A stretch of DNA of 64,000 nt from VRUE01 sp963725085 (GTDB lineage Bacteria > Actinomycetota > Thermoleophilia > Solirubrobacterales > 70-9), in contig CAVRXM010000007.1 in the NCBI GenBank assembly GCA_963725085.1, positions 13,254 to 77,253 on the forward strand, given 5' to 3'. The notes under the pieces are model-generated. The model was not told the DNA's origin. It did no database searches and was given only the letters and a program-made list of their open reading frames with translations. Positions 41,006-50,019 of this stretch are shown here, in pieces (position 1 is the first letter of the stretch; every line of letters starts with the position of its first letter). The translations under genes and the position numbers were made by a program.

Positions 41006-41770
41006 TCAGGCAATGCGAAAGGCCAGATCGCCGAGCGCGGGGAAACGCTCGCAGACGAGTGGGTCGTGCCCGGGCACGATGACGGCGCCGGCCTCCTGAA
41101 GCTCCCGCAGGCGCCGCACGGCACGGCTCGCGCCCTCCTCGTCGACGGTCTGGGCGAAGACAGAGTCACCATCCATCTCCTCGTAGAAGTGCAGCGCGTC
41201 GGAGGCGAGCACGACCCTGCCCTCCGCGGTGGCGACCTCGACGATCAGTTGGCCGGGCGTGTGCCCGCCCGTCTCCTCCGCGACTACCCCGGCCGCGATC
41301 TCCTCGCGGCCGTCGAGGAACCTCACTCGTCCCTGGGCGCGAGCAGCGTCGAGCTCTTGCATGTCCGCGCGCTCGACGAGGTCGAGGTCCTCCGCCTCGC
41401 CGCTCCAGTAATCGAGCTCGCGGCGACTGAGGAATATTGGCCCGTGCCGGGCAAGGCCGAGGTTGCCGGTGTGGTCGTAGTGAAGGTGGGTGAGCAGGAG
41501 CGCGTCCGGTTGCGCCCCTTCGAGCAACCGCGGCAGGATCTCGGCCGGCTCGCGGAGCATGGTCCGGTCGCGACGCCGAGCACCCGCCCCGGAGAACCCG
41601 GTATCGACCAGGATCACCCGGTTCTCGTTCTCCAGCAGCCAGAAGAAGTAGTCCATGCGCTGGTCCTCTCCCGGCGCCCCGGCACCCTTGGAGAAGAGCG
41701 AGGAGCGCGGCAGCGCGACGGTCCCGTACCTGACCGCCGTGACCGAGTAGGGCGGCTCCGTCTCGAGCAC
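41006..41770 (-). CDS. Metallo-beta-lactamase-fold hydrolase (lactonase-like)
   Basis: A 254-residue MBL-fold protein with the zinc signature LLTHLHYDHTGN (H-x-H-x-D-H), the third His in EETGGHTPGQ, the bridging Asp in VLASDALHFYEE and the last His in VPGHDPLV. This set matches the AiiA/AttM N-acyl-homoserine lactonase subgroup, which opens lactones. Within an operon of hydroxyacid dehydrogenase, carboxymuconolactone-type and cleavage enzymes, a catabolic lactone is more likely than quorum quenching. It sits 3 bp after its upstream neighbour's stop. Confidence 0.88.
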   Translation of the reverse strand: MLETEPPYSVTAVRYGTVALPRSSLFSKGAGAPGEDQRMDYFFWLLENENRVILVDTGFSGAGARRRDRTMLREPAEILPRLLEGAQPDALLLTHLHYDHTGNLGLARHGPIFLSRRELDYWSGEAEDLDLVERADMQELDAARAQGRVRFLDGREEIAAGVVAEETGGHTPGQLIVEVATAEGRVVLASDALHFYEEMDGDSVFAQTVDEEGASRAVRRLRELQEAGAVIVPGHDPLVCERFPALGDLAFRIA

Positions 41771-41773
41771 CCG

Positions 41774-42175
41774 CTAGCCGTCCACCTCCTCGAACGCCTC
41801 CCGCGCCGTTCGAAAGGCCTCCAGCCCCGCCGGGATGCCGCAATAGACGGTGGCCTGCAGAAGCACCTCCCGGATCTCCTCCCGGCTGACGCCGTTGTTG
41901 AGTGCCCCGCGCAGGTGGAGCTTCAGCTCCCGCTGCCGGTCGAGCGCCGCCATCATCGCCAGATTCAGCATGCTGCGGGTCCGCCGGTCGAGGCCCTCTC
42001 GCGACCAGATCGCCCCCCAGCAGTACTCGGTCACGAGCTCCTGGAGAGGCGCCGTGAAGTCGTCCTCCCGTGCGGCGGCGAGGCTCTTCTCGACGTAATC
42101 GTCCCCCAGCACTTCCTTGCGAATCTCCAGTCCACGGGCGTAGAGCCCCTCCGCTCTCTGTGGTTCAGCGCTCAA
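41774..42175 (-). CDS. Carboxymuconolactone decarboxylase-family protein
   Basis: A 133-residue AhpD-like fold protein, start TTG 42175. The middle EYCWGAIWSREGLDRRTRSM and the tail ATVYCGIPAGLEAFRTARE fit 4-carboxymuconolactone decarboxylase (PcaC) better than AhpD, since no C-x-x-C pair is present. PcaC decarboxylates a lactone in the beta-ketoadipate route. No other genes of that pathway are nearby, so an analogous reaction in this island is likely. It lies within the operon between the dehydrogenase and the MBL hydrolase. Confidence 0.85.
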   Translation of the reverse strand: MSAEPQRAEGLYARGLEIRKEVLGDDYVEKSLAAAREDDFTAPLQELVTEYCWGAIWSREGLDRRTRSMLNLAMMAALDRQRELKLHLRGALNNGVSREEIREVLLQATVYCGIPAGLEAFRTAREAFEEVDG

Positions 42176-42181
42176 ATGCGT

Positions 42182-43135
42182 TCAGCTCCTCTCATCGGTT
42201 GGGGTCGTACAGGCCTCCTCTGCATGCTGCTCCAGCCAGCGGACCACCTCGGTGTGGTCCGCTCCTGGGCCGAGCGCCCGATCGGCCGCGGCGGCGATCC
42301 GGCTCGACTCGAGAATGAGATGCGGCTCGACCTCCAACTCGGCCGCGAGATCGCCGGCGATCGCCAGATCCTTCGCCATCAGGCCAAGGGCGAAGCCGGA
42401 GGCGAAGCTGCGACTGAAGACGAACTGTCCGATCTTGTTCTCGGTCGCGTTGTTGCGCCCGCTCGAGGCGTTCAGCAGCTCGAGCATGGTCGCCGGGTCG
42501 ATGCCGGCCCGCTCAGCGACGACCAGAGCCTCGCCGGCGGCGATCAGGCCGGCAGCCGAGACGGCGTTGTTGAGGGCCTTCGCCGCGTGGCCGGCACCGA
42601 GGGGGCCGATGTGAAAGACCCGAGAGCCGAGCGACGAGAAGACACCGGCGCAGGCGCTGACGTCGGTCGGCTCCCCACCCGCCATGATCGAGAGCTCGCC
42701 GGTCTCGGCCCGGGCCACCCCCCCCGAGACTGGGGCGTCGACGAGGCGAATGCCCAGCTCGGCCAGCCTGGCGCCGAGTTCGCGCGTCCGCGCCGGGGCG
42801 GCCGTGCTCATGTCGACGATCAGCCCGCCCGGTCGGATCCCGCTCGCCACGCCGTCACCGCCATCGCCGAGCACGGCGGCGGCGACCGCGGCGCCGTCGG
42901 GGAGCATCGTGATCACGAGGTCGGAGGCGGCGCCGACCGCGGCTGTGTCGGCGCATGCAGTCGCGCCGATGCTGGAGGCGACGCTCTCCGTCAGATCCGC
43001 CCTTGCATCGTGGACCGCGAGCGCACCGCCGGCGACGGCGAGACGGGACGCCATCGGCGAGCCCATCTTCCCCAGGCCTACGAACCCGATCGCGCCCGGC
43101 AGGTCAAGCACGGGGTCTGAGGGCGAGGTGCTCAT
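42182..43135 (-). CDS. 3-Hydroxyisobutyrate dehydrogenase-family NAD-binding oxidoreductase
   Basis: A 317-residue beta-hydroxyacid dehydrogenase. The N-terminal Rossmann motif is FVGLGKMGSPMASRLA, the substrate-binding motif LVDAPVSGGVARAETGEL and the catalytic Lys in GAGHAAKALNN. The family oxidises 3-hydroxyisobutyrate, tartronate semialdehyde and related acids. It leads the operon 43135-40040, divergent from a zinc alcohol dehydrogenase. The shared palindrome at 43186-43199 lies between the two starts and may control both. Confidence 0.92.
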   Translation of the reverse strand: MSTSPSDPVLDLPGAIGFVGLGKMGSPMASRLAVAGGALAVHDARADLTESVASSIGATACADTAAVGAASDLVITMLPDGAAVAAAVLGDGGDGVASGIRPGGLIVDMSTAAPARTRELGARLAELGIRLVDAPVSGGVARAETGELSIMAGGEPTDVSACAGVFSSLGSRVFHIGPLGAGHAAKALNNAVSAAGLIAAGEALVVAERAGIDPATMLELLNASSGRNNATENKIGQFVFSRSFASGFALGLMAKDLAIAGDLAAELEVEPHLILESSRIAAAADRALGPGADHTEVVRWLEQHAEEACTTPTDERS

Positions 43136-43185
43136 TGCGCGTGCCCACCCTTCGGCTTGCCGAAAGGCCCTGGTATCTTACCGAT

Positions 43186-43199
43186 GCCGATCAATCGAT
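43186..43199. promoter_or_regulatory. Shared operator site 1 (GCCGATCAATCGAT)
   Basis: A 14-bp palindrome-like element 16 bp before the TTG of the alcohol dehydrogenase and about 50 bp before the divergent hydroxyacid dehydrogenase. It is related to sites at 52170, 53177, 61183 and 63681. Confidence 0.55.
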
Positions 43200-43215
43200 C
43201 TGGAAAAGCTTCCCC

Positions 43216-44250
43216 TTGCGAGCGCTCACAATCCAAGGTCCCGGTGAGGTCAGAGTCGAGGATCGGCCGATTCCGGAGGTCGAGGCGCCGGGTGACGCTG
43301 TCCTGCGGATAGACGCCACCGGGGTCTGCGGGTCCGACCTGCACATCTACGACGGCCGCCTCGACATCGAGCCGGGCTTCACGATCGGCCACGAGTACGT
43401 CGGGACGGTGGTCGAATTGGGCGATGCGGTGACCCGGGTCGAGGTCGGCGACCGCGTCGCCGGCGCCTTCCAGGTTGCCTGCGGTACCTGCTTCCACTGC
43501 ATGAGGGGCGAGTATCAGCGATGCTTGGAGGGTCGGAGCTTCGGGCTCGGAGCAACGATGGGATCCCTGCAGGGAACCCAGGCCGAGTACGCGCTGATCC
43601 CGCACGCGAACCTGGCTCTGCGCAAGGTGCCCGACGGCGTCTCCGACGACGTCGCCCTCTTCGCCGGGGATGTGATGGGCACCGGCTATCACGGGGTTGC
43701 CGCATCGGACCTGCGTGAGGGCGAGGTGGCAGCGGTGCTGGGGCTGGGGCCGGTCGGCCTCTGCGTGGTCCAGGCCGCTCGGCTCGCCGGCGCCAGGGTC
43801 CTCGCGATCGACAAGGTCGAGCAGCGCCTCGCCCTGGCCGAGTCCTTTGGGGCAACGCCACTGCATCTCGACGAGCAGGACGTCCGCGCGGAGGTGCGGG
43901 CATTGACCGCCGGGCGGGGCGGCGTCGACGTCGCGATCGACGCGGTCGGCCACGTCGATGCGCTCGAACTCGCGCTGCGGCTGACGCGCGACTGCGGCAG
44001 GGTCCAGTGCATCGGCATCTACGCCGAGCGTGGACAAATTCACCTCGGCCTGGCCTGGCTCAAGTCGCTGACGATCAGGGGCGGGCAGGCCAACGTGATC
44101 GCCCACCTCGACCCCGTCCTTGACATGCTCGCCGACGGCCGCCTCGACCCCACGCCCCTCGTCACTCATCACATGTCGCTGGACGACGCCCCCGAGGCCT
44201 ACGAGATCTTCTCCCGCCGCGAAGCGCTGAAGATCGTCCTCACCCCCTGA
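43216..44250 (+). CDS. Zinc-dependent alcohol dehydrogenase (MDR family)
   Basis: About 344 residues from TTG 43216 (RALTIQGPGEVRVEDR). Catalytic zinc ligands are Cys in TGVCGSDLHIYDG and His-Glu in TIGHEYVGTVVE. The structural zinc loop follows, with ACGTCFHCMRGEYQRC. The NAD site is VLGLGPVGLCVVQAARLAG. This is the threonine/sorbitol/glutathione-independent formaldehyde dehydrogenase-like group. If formaldehyde is produced by the dehydrogenase at 50-52 kb, it could be one substrate, but that is inference. The upstream palindrome suggests control with the rest of the island. Confidence 0.92.
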   Translation: MRALTIQGPGEVRVEDRPIPEVEAPGDAVLRIDATGVCGSDLHIYDGRLDIEPGFTIGHEYVGTVVELGDAVTRVEVGDRVAGAFQVACGTCFHCMRGEYQRCLEGRSFGLGATMGSLQGTQAEYALIPHANLALRKVPDGVSDDVALFAGDVMGTGYHGVAASDLREGEVAAVLGLGPVGLCVVQAARLAGARVLAIDKVEQRLALAESFGATPLHLDEQDVRAEVRALTAGRGGVDVAIDAVGHVDALELALRLTRDCGRVQCIGIYAERGQIHLGLAWLKSLTIRGGQANVIAHLDPVLDMLADGRLDPTPLVTHHMSLDDAPEAYEIFSRREALKIVLTP

Positions 44251-44257
44251 ACCGCGA

Positions 44258-45025
44258 TCAGCGCCCGCGCCAGACCGGGGGGCGGCGCTCGGTGAAAGCG
44301 ATTGCGCCCTCGTGAGCGTCCTCGGAGGCGAAGATCGGATCCGCGATCTGCAGCTGGCGGGCCCAGCGCTCCCCCTCGGGCCATCCCGGCGCCTCGAGCA
44401 TCATCCGCTTGCAGGCGGCGACCGCAAGGGGGGCATTTGCCACGATCTCGGCGGCGAGGCCGAGTGCCGCCTCGAGCGCCTGCCCCGGCTCGACCAGGCG
44501 GTTGACGAGCCCGACCTCCGCCGCCCGCTCAGCGGATATAGGGGCGCCCGTGAGCGCCATCTCCATTGCCAGGTGGTAGGGGACCCGGCGCTGCAGCCGC
44601 AGCAGGCCTCCCGCGGCCGGGATCAGGCCCCGCCTGACCTCCGTGATCGCAAGTTGGGTCCCCCGCGAGGCGACGATCAGGTCGCAGGCGAGCGCCACCT
44701 CGAGCCCGCCGGCCAGGGCGAATCCCTCGACCGCGGCGATCAGCGGCTTGACCGGCGGTCGCTCGGCGATCCCGCCGAAGCCACGCCCGCCGGCCTCCAC
44801 CGACTCGCCGCGAGCGAACGCCTTCAGGTCCATGCCGGCACAGAACCCCTTTCCGGCGCCGCTGAGGACGCCGATCCGCAGCTCCTCGCCTTCGTCGAGG
44901 CGCTCGAGGGCGGCCGCCATCCCCTCCGCGAGCTCGCCGTTGACGGCGTTCCGCTGGCCGGGGCGGTTGAGGGTGATCACGAGCACCCCGTCGCGCTGCT
45001 CGGTGAGGATCGGAGGCTCTGCCAC
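44258..45025 (-). CDS. Enoyl-CoA hydratase/isomerase
   Basis: A 255-residue crotonase-fold protein. It starts MAEPPILTEQRDGVLVITLN, has the oxyanion segment GAGKGFCAGMDLKAFA, the second half EGFALAGGLEVALACDLIV, and ITEVRRGLIPAAGGLLRLQR around the active site. The first catalytic Glu position (ITEV) is kept. The family hydrates or isomerises enoyl-CoAs. It is convergent with the alcohol dehydrogenase gene. Together with the 3-hydroxyacyl-CoA dehydrogenase at 52-53 kb it gives two beta-oxidation steps. Confidence 0.9.
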   Translation of the reverse strand: MAEPPILTEQRDGVLVITLNRPGQRNAVNGELAEGMAAALERLDEGEELRIGVLSGAGKGFCAGMDLKAFARGESVEAGGRGFGGIAERPPVKPLIAAVEGFALAGGLEVALACDLIVASRGTQLAITEVRRGLIPAAGGLLRLQRRVPYHLAMEMALTGAPISAERAAEVGLVNRLVEPGQALEAALGLAAEIVANAPLAVAACKRMMLEAPGWPEGERWARQLQIADPIFASEDAHEGAIAFTERRPPVWRGR

Positions 45026-45100
45026 CTGGGCGGATCCTAACCGGCGATCACAGCTGCCCCGGGGGCGGTGGCGTGCCGGCCCGAACTAGAATGGCCGACC

Positions 45101-45685
45101 GTGCCCGGGGTGAAGCAGTCGATAGGGCGCAACCTGCGCCGCTGGCGCACCGCACGCGGAGTCACCGTCACCGCGCTCGCCGAGGAGGCGGGGGTTGCGA
45201 AGTCGACGGTCTCGATGATCGAGCGGGGTATCGGCAACCCGTCGATCGACACGGTCTGGGCGCTCGCCGCGGCGCTCGGGGTTCCTTTCGCGACGCTGGT
45301 CGGCGAGGACGGTGGGAGCGACGGCGACTTCACCGTCGTCCGCGAGGCGGAGGTCCCGATCATCGCGGCCGACAGCGCCGGCCTGGACACCGACGGTCTG
45401 GTCGCCCGACACATGCTTACCCGGGTCGATGTCTCGCTGATCGAGATCTACACCCTCGTCCTCGAGGTCGGCGCGGTCCGCCACGCCGAGCCCCACGTCC
45501 CCGGACTCTATGAGCACGTGACCGTGGCGGCGGGTTCCCTGGAGATCTCGACTGACTCGTTTGCCGAGGTGCTGGAGGCCGGCGACCTAATCTCCTTTCG
45601 CGCCGACCGCCCGCACAGCTACCGCGTGCTGAAGGGGCCCGTGCGGCTGGTCTCGGTGCACGAGTACCCCAATCACCCCGTCTGA
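45101..45685 (+). CDS. XRE-type transcriptional regulator with C-terminal cupin
   Basis: About 194 residues from GTG 45101 (VPGVKQSIGRNLRRWR). The N-terminal helix-turn-helix is LAEEAGVAKSTVSMIERG with the usual NPSIDTVWALAAALGV after it. The C-terminal cupin half ends FRADRPHSYRVLKGPVRLVS and would bind a small ligand. Such XRE-cupin regulators often control catabolism of amines, polyamines or amino acids. It is convergent with the ETF operon; the two stop codons overlap by about 13 bp. Confidence 0.88.
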   Translation: MPGVKQSIGRNLRRWRTARGVTVTALAEEAGVAKSTVSMIERGIGNPSIDTVWALAAALGVPFATLVGEDGGSDGDFTVVREAEVPIIAADSAGLDTDGLVARHMLTRVDVSLIEIYTLVLEVGAVRHAEPHVPGLYEHVTVAAGSLEISTDSFAEVLEAGDLISFRADRPHSYRVLKGPVRLVSVHEYPNHPV

Positions 45686-47847
45686 GCGGGCCCGCCGGCG
45701 GCCACACGGCCGGATGCCGACGCGAGCGACTCCTCGAGCAGCTCCGTGATCTCCCGCAGCTGCAGCAGCTCCCCGCTCCCGGTCGTCTTGATCGCGTCCT
45801 CGTACATGGTGACGTCCTTGGGGCAGGCGACCACGAACAGATCCACCGCGCCAAGCGCCAGCGCCTCGCGGATCCGGTTCTCGGACGGTCGTTCGCCCTC
45901 GCCCTGATCGGCGACCCAGATCTGGCCGCCGCCGGCGCCGCAGCAGAAGGAGTTGTCGCGGTTGCGCGGCATCTCGGCCAGCTCGCAGCCGAGCAGGCGG
46001 ATCAGCTCCCGCGGCGCGTCGTAGCCGCCGTTGTGACGCCCCAGGTAGCACGGGTCGTGGTAGGTGACCCGATGTCGGAGCGGGTCGCCCAGCTCGAGGG
46101 CGCCATCGAGCACGAGCTCCAGCAGCAGGTCGGTGTGATGGACGACCGTCCACGGCCCGCCGAACTCGCCGTACTCATGGGTCAGGGTGTTGAGGGAATG
46201 CGGGTCGCTGGTCAGGATCCGGTCGAAAGAGCATTTCGAGAGCTGCTCCCCGTTGTGCTCGGCGAGCAGTTCGAAGAGGCCCTCCTCACCCGCCCGGCGG
46301 ACGTCATTGCCGGCGTTCCGCTCACCGTCGTAGAGGATCCCGAAATCGACGCCGGCTCGGTGCAGCAGCCCGGCGAGCGCCTGCGTCACCCGCTGGGAGC
46401 GGGGGTCGAACGAGGCGTAGTCGCCGACGAACCAGAGCAGCTCGACCTCCTCATCGCGGGCGTCCTTCACCTCGAACGGGAGCTCGGAGGCCCACTTGCC
46501 GCGCCTGCGCCGGCTCTGTCCGAGCGAGTTCCCCGAGCGATGGATCTGCTCCAGCGTCGCCTGCAGCCCGGCGTCGAGCTCGCCCTCGTCGAGCAGCCGG
46601 CGCCGCAGCTGGTTGATGATCGGCGCCTGCTCGATCCCCACCGGGCAGATCTCGACGCAGGCGTTGCATTGCATGCAGGACCAGACCGTCTCCGCCCTGA
46701 TGCCGTCCTCGCCGAGGACCGACTCCCGCGGCGAGCCGTTCTCCCCGTCGCCGGCGTCGGAGAGCAGGCTGCCCAGCACGCCGCCGATCGGAGCGGATAT
46801 CGGCTGCGCGCGCGCCCGCTCGTGGAGCTCGAGGACAACGTCGCGCGGCGAGAGGGGCCGGCCGGTGGCGAGCGCCGGGCACGCCTCGTGGCACTTGCCG
46901 CACCGGGTGCAGGCATCCAGCTGGAGCAGGTGAACGGCCGAGAAGTCGGCGAGCGATCCGTACCCGGCGGGCTCCTCGGCCCGCTCGGGGGGGATCGGCC
47001 GCAGCCGCTTGCCGGCCAGCGGGTCGCGGAGGACCATGCTCGCGTAGCTGGCGAGCATGTGGCTCGCCTTCGTGTAGGGGATCGAGGCAACGAAGACGAT
47101 CGCCAACAGCCCGTGGAACCACCAGATGCCGTGCCGCCAGGCCGAGAGCGTCGCCTCGCCGGCGCCTTCGAAGGGCTGCGCGGCCAGCCAGCCACTGAAC
47201 TGGAAGCCGTCGTAGCCGGGGTGTTCCATGGCGATCCTGACGCCCTCGAGCATGAACCCGGTGACCGCGATCGCCAACAAGCTGACGACGAAGACCCAGT
47301 CCCCGACCCGGTAGGCGCGGCGGCGGTCTTCCTGCGCCTCGCTGGGTCGGTCGGGCCGGCTGTAGTCCAGCTTTGCCGGACGCAGCACGGCGCGCCGCAC
47401 CATCATCACCAGCAGCCCGGCGATGAGGGCCGTCCCGAGGAGGTTGAGGAGGGCCTTGAAGCCGAGATAGAAGTTGCCGACATAGAACGGCCTGCCGAAG
47501 ATCGGCTCCACCACGTCGTGGGAGAGGGCGACCACCACGGTGCCGACGGCGAGGACGACCCAGCCGTAGAAGATGCCGCGGTGAGCCCAGCCGGCGAGCG
47601 CGTCGCGGCGTGCCACTGTGAGTTGCGAGTAGACGCTGACGGTCGCCGACCAGAAGCGTCCCGGCAGCTCCCGAAGCGGCGGCAGGCCGTCGCGGTTGCC
47701 GTGGCGGTAGCGAAGCAATGGCCGGAGGACCCCGTAGAGGAAGACCGCAATCGAGACCGCGACGAGCGCGTACCAGAGCGCCTCGATCCCGGGCGGCATG
47801 TCCCAGAGAATCGGCCGCGACTTGACCTGCGCCAGGAGCGATGCCAC
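45673..47847 (-). CDS. EtfD-like membrane iron-sulfur oxidoreductase (ETF:menaquinone)
   Basis: About 724 residues from GTG 47847 (VASLLAQVKSRP). The N-terminal third has about five membrane helices of the NarI/HdrE type. It is followed by two 4Fe-4S motifs, CTRCGKCHEACP and CMQCNACVEICPVG, and two CCG-type cluster segments (HDPCYLGRHNG and NSFCCGAGGGQIW). This matches the EtfD family (Rv0338c-like) that passes electrons from ETF to menaquinone. It directly follows etfB and etfA in the operon that begins with a trimethylamine-dehydrogenase-like enzyme, so the route from substrate to quinone is complete in one transcript. Confidence 0.9.
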   Translation of the reverse strand: MASLLAQVKSRPILWDMPPGIEALWYALVAVSIAVFLYGVLRPLLRYRHGNRDGLPPLRELPGRFWSATVSVYSQLTVARRDALAGWAHRGIFYGWVVLAVGTVVVALSHDVVEPIFGRPFYVGNFYLGFKALLNLLGTALIAGLLVMMVRRAVLRPAKLDYSRPDRPSEAQEDRRRAYRVGDWVFVVSLLAIAVTGFMLEGVRIAMEHPGYDGFQFSGWLAAQPFEGAGEATLSAWRHGIWWFHGLLAIVFVASIPYTKASHMLASYASMVLRDPLAGKRLRPIPPERAEEPAGYGSLADFSAVHLLQLDACTRCGKCHEACPALATGRPLSPRDVVLELHERARAQPISAPIGGVLGSLLSDAGDGENGSPRESVLGEDGIRAETVWSCMQCNACVEICPVGIEQAPIINQLRRRLLDEGELDAGLQATLEQIHRSGNSLGQSRRRRGKWASELPFEVKDARDEEVELLWFVGDYASFDPRSQRVTQALAGLLHRAGVDFGILYDGERNAGNDVRRAGEEGLFELLAEHNGEQLSKCSFDRILTSDPHSLNTLTHEYGEFGGPWTVVHHTDLLLELVLDGALELGDPLRHRVTYHDPCYLGRHNGGYDAPRELIRLLGCELAEMPRNRDNSFCCGAGGGQIWVADQGEGERPSENRIREALALGAVDLFVVACPKDVTMYEDAIKTTGSGELLQLREITELLEESLASASGRVAAGGPAQTG

Positions 47848-47849
47848 GG

Positions 47850-48812
47850 CTAGGCGAACTGCCGCTCGAGCTCTTCGGCGATGTCGAAAAGATCGGCGAC
47901 GGCACCGTAATGGGCGACGGAGAAGATCGGGGCGTCCGGATCGCTGTTGACCGCGATGATGGTCCTCGCCTTCGACATTCCCGCGAGGTGCTGGACGGCT
48001 CCGGAGATACCCAACGCCAGGTAGACCGTCGGCGCGACGACCCGGCCTGACTGCCCGACCTGCCTCTCGCTCGCCACCCAGCCGGCGTCGACGAGCGGGC
48101 GCGAGGCGCTCAGCGTCGCCCCCATGAGCTCGGCGAGGCGCTCGAGCTCGGGAACCTGCTCTTCCTCCTCGACCCCGCGCCCGATCGAGAGCAGGAAGTT
48201 GGCGGTCGTGATGTCGACGTCGCCCGTCGGTGGGTCGTGGTACTCGACGTGCTCGGTGCGGGCGCAATCTGCGATGTCCAGGGTGAGCGTGGTCAGCACG
48301 GCTTCACCGGCTCCCTCGGCCGGCTCGAAAGCGCCCTCTCTGAGCAGCAGGATGACCGTCCCCTTGCCGGGGAACTCGAGCTCTGCCGTGAGATGGTCAC
48401 CGAAAGCGCCCCGCCTGGCGCGCAGGCCCTCCGGGCTCCAGGCCACCTCCGAGGCGTCGCTCGCGAAGCCGTGCCCGCCCCGGGCGGCGACCGCGGGCGC
48501 GAAGCCGAGCGAGGCGACGGTATGGCCGGCCAGCACCACGGCCGGCCGGCGCTGCTCGATCAGGGCCTCGAGCGCGGCCTGCGCGACGTGGGGCTCGAAG
48601 CGCTCGTGCGGCGAGCCGATCGCGAGGACCTCATCGACCCCGGCCAGGTTGACCGCGTCCGCCTGCGCCTCGGCTTCGCCGTCGAGGATCGCCACGGTGA
48701 GCGGGCCGGCGCCATCCTGCGTCAGGGCGCGGCCCGCCCCGATCAGCTCCAGGGTTCCCGGACGCAGGCCCTGGCCGGTCACCTCGCCGAGGATGAGCAC
48801 CTCCGCGCTCAA
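47850..48812 (-). CDS. etfA: Electron transfer flavoprotein alpha subunit
   Basis: A 320-residue protein with the N-terminal ETF fold (MSAEVLILGEVTG). The FAD-binding half contains SRPLVDAGWVASERQVGQSG, VYLALGISGAVQHLAGM and IIAVNSDPDAPIFSVAHYG, the standard EtfA signature. It starts with TTG overlapping the etfB stop by 4 bp (TTGA). With EtfB it takes electrons from acyl-CoA and amine dehydrogenases. The EtfD-like gene follows 2 bp later. Confidence 0.95.
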   Translation of the reverse strand: MSAEVLILGEVTGQGLRPGTLELIGAGRALTQDGAGPLTVAILDGEAEAQADAVNLAGVDEVLAIGSPHERFEPHVAQAALEALIEQRRPAVVLAGHTVASLGFAPAVAARGGHGFASDASEVAWSPEGLRARRGAFGDHLTAELEFPGKGTVILLLREGAFEPAEGAGEAVLTTLTLDIADCARTEHVEYHDPPTGDVDITTANFLLSIGRGVEEEEQVPELERLAELMGATLSASRPLVDAGWVASERQVGQSGRVVAPTVYLALGISGAVQHLAGMSKARTIIAVNSDPDAPIFSVAHYGAVADLFDIAEELERQFA

Positions 48813-49585
48813 GTGGCCAGCTGCTCCCGGATGATCTCGGCGATCCGGCCGGCGATCGCGTCGGGGGAGCCCTCGAGCAGGGTCGCTCCCTGGCCGCGCT
48901 CCGGCGCCGAGAGGGTGACCGTGCGCGAACCGGCGACCTCCGCCATGTCCCTCTCATCGAGCCCGAGGTCGGACAGGCCGAGCAATTCGAGCGGCTTCTG
49001 GCGCGCCTGCTTGATCGCCCGCAGCGTCGCGTAGCGGGGCTCGTTGATCCCCGTTTGCACGGTCAGCAGCGCCGGCAGCCGCACTCGCAGGATCTCGGCC
49101 GCGCCGCCTTCGAGCTCACGCTCGACGGTCAGCACATCGCCTTCGGCCTCGATCCCGCGAACGACGGCCACCCGCGGCCAGTCGAGCAGCCCGGCCAGGG
49201 CGATGCCGGTCGCCGCGTTGGCCGCGTCGGAGGACTGCACGCCGGTGAGCACCAGCTGGGGATCCTCGCGGCCGGCCAGCGCAGCCAGCACGGCGGCGAT
49301 GGCGAGTGGATCGGCCTGCTCGAGCACCGGGTCCCAGATTCGCACGGCGCGATCGGCGCCCTTGGCCAGGGCGGCGCGCAGCGCCTCCTCCGCAGGCTCG
49401 CCGCCGACGGTCGCGACGACGACCTCGCCGCCGACGGCTTCGGCGAGCTGCAGGGCCGCCTCGAGCGAGAAGTCATCCCACTCGTTGACCCGCCACTCGA
49501 GCGAGTCCGGGCTGACGGTGGCCCCGGAGAGCTCGGCGTCGCCGTCGAGGACAGCGGCCTGCTTGATCGGAACGAGGATCCTCAG
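48809..49585 (-). CDS. etfB: Electron transfer flavoprotein beta subunit, CTG start
   Basis: A 258-residue protein. The first codons read RILVPIKQAAVLDGDAEL, the canonical EtfB N-terminus, then SLEWRVNEWDDFSLEAALQL and the AMP-binding LVLTGVQSSDAANAATG. Between the stop of the upstream cupin gene (TGA 49595-49597) and this N-terminus there is no ATG, GTG or TTG, only CTG at 49583-49585, preceded by GGTGAGG. So I place the start at CTG. Starting at the first canonical codon, at 49345, would lose about 80 conserved residues. Confidence 0.9.
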   Translation of the reverse strand: MRILVPIKQAAVLDGDAELSGATVSPDSLEWRVNEWDDFSLEAALQLAEAVGGEVVVATVGGEPAEEALRAALAKGADRAVRIWDPVLEQADPLAIAAVLAALAGREDPQLVLTGVQSSDAANAATGIALAGLLDWPRVAVVRGIEAEGDVLTVERELEGGAAEILRVRLPALLTVQTGINEPRYATLRAIKQARQKPLELLGLSDLGLDERDMAEVAGSRTVTLSAPERGQGATLLEGSPDAIAGRIAEIIREQLAT

Positions 49586-49594
49586 AGCGAGGCC

Positions 49595-49975
49595 TCACCC
49601 ACCGAGCAGCTTGCCGGTGGAGTCGTGCGAGTGGAAGCCCTTGCGCACCGTCTCCGTGACTTCCCATCGGGCGACCGTGCCCTCGGGGATGTAGGCGACA
49701 TCCGCGGGGCCCAGCGTGATCGGCTCGCCTCCCTCGGGGGTGATCGTCACGCGACCCTCCACCAGGCAGAGCGTCTCCCCGGGGTGGGTGAGCATGAAGG
49801 TGCCCGGCGTGCAGTGCCAGACGCCGTTGTAGAGCGTGTTGTCATCCGATTGCCAGAGGATGGCCATGGTCGACTCGGGGTTACCCGAGATGATGTCCTC
49901 CTCCGGAATCGGCGCAGCCTCCATCGGCGCGTCCAGCACCGAGTAGCTCGGGATCTTGGTTGCCAGCTGTCCCAT
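49595..49975 (-). CDS. Small cupin-domain protein
   Basis: A 126-residue single-domain cupin from ATG 49975 (MGQLATKIPSYSVLDAP). The region FMLTHPGETLCLVEGRVTIT is cupin motif 1 with a metal-ligand His and Glu, and DVAYIPEGTVARWEV corresponds to motif 2, although its usual His is not obvious. It lies between the TMADH-like gene and etfB in the same operon. It may help with the amine substrate or aldehyde product; the role is unknown. Confidence 0.8.
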   Translation of the reverse strand: MGQLATKIPSYSVLDAPMEAAPIPEEDIISGNPESTMAILWQSDDNTLYNGVWHCTPGTFMLTHPGETLCLVEGRVTITPEGGEPITLGPADVAYIPEGTVARWEVTETVRKGFHSHDSTGKLLGG

Positions 49976-50019
49976 GTTCTTACCTTTCGGTTTCGTTTCT
50001 CCTTTGGGTCCCGGTCCGC

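Noticed and set aside
41006..41770. Quorum-quenching AHL lactonase
   Set aside because: The zinc motif fits, but the gene lies inside a catabolic operon and no quorum-sensing gene is near, so only a general lactonase-like call is made.
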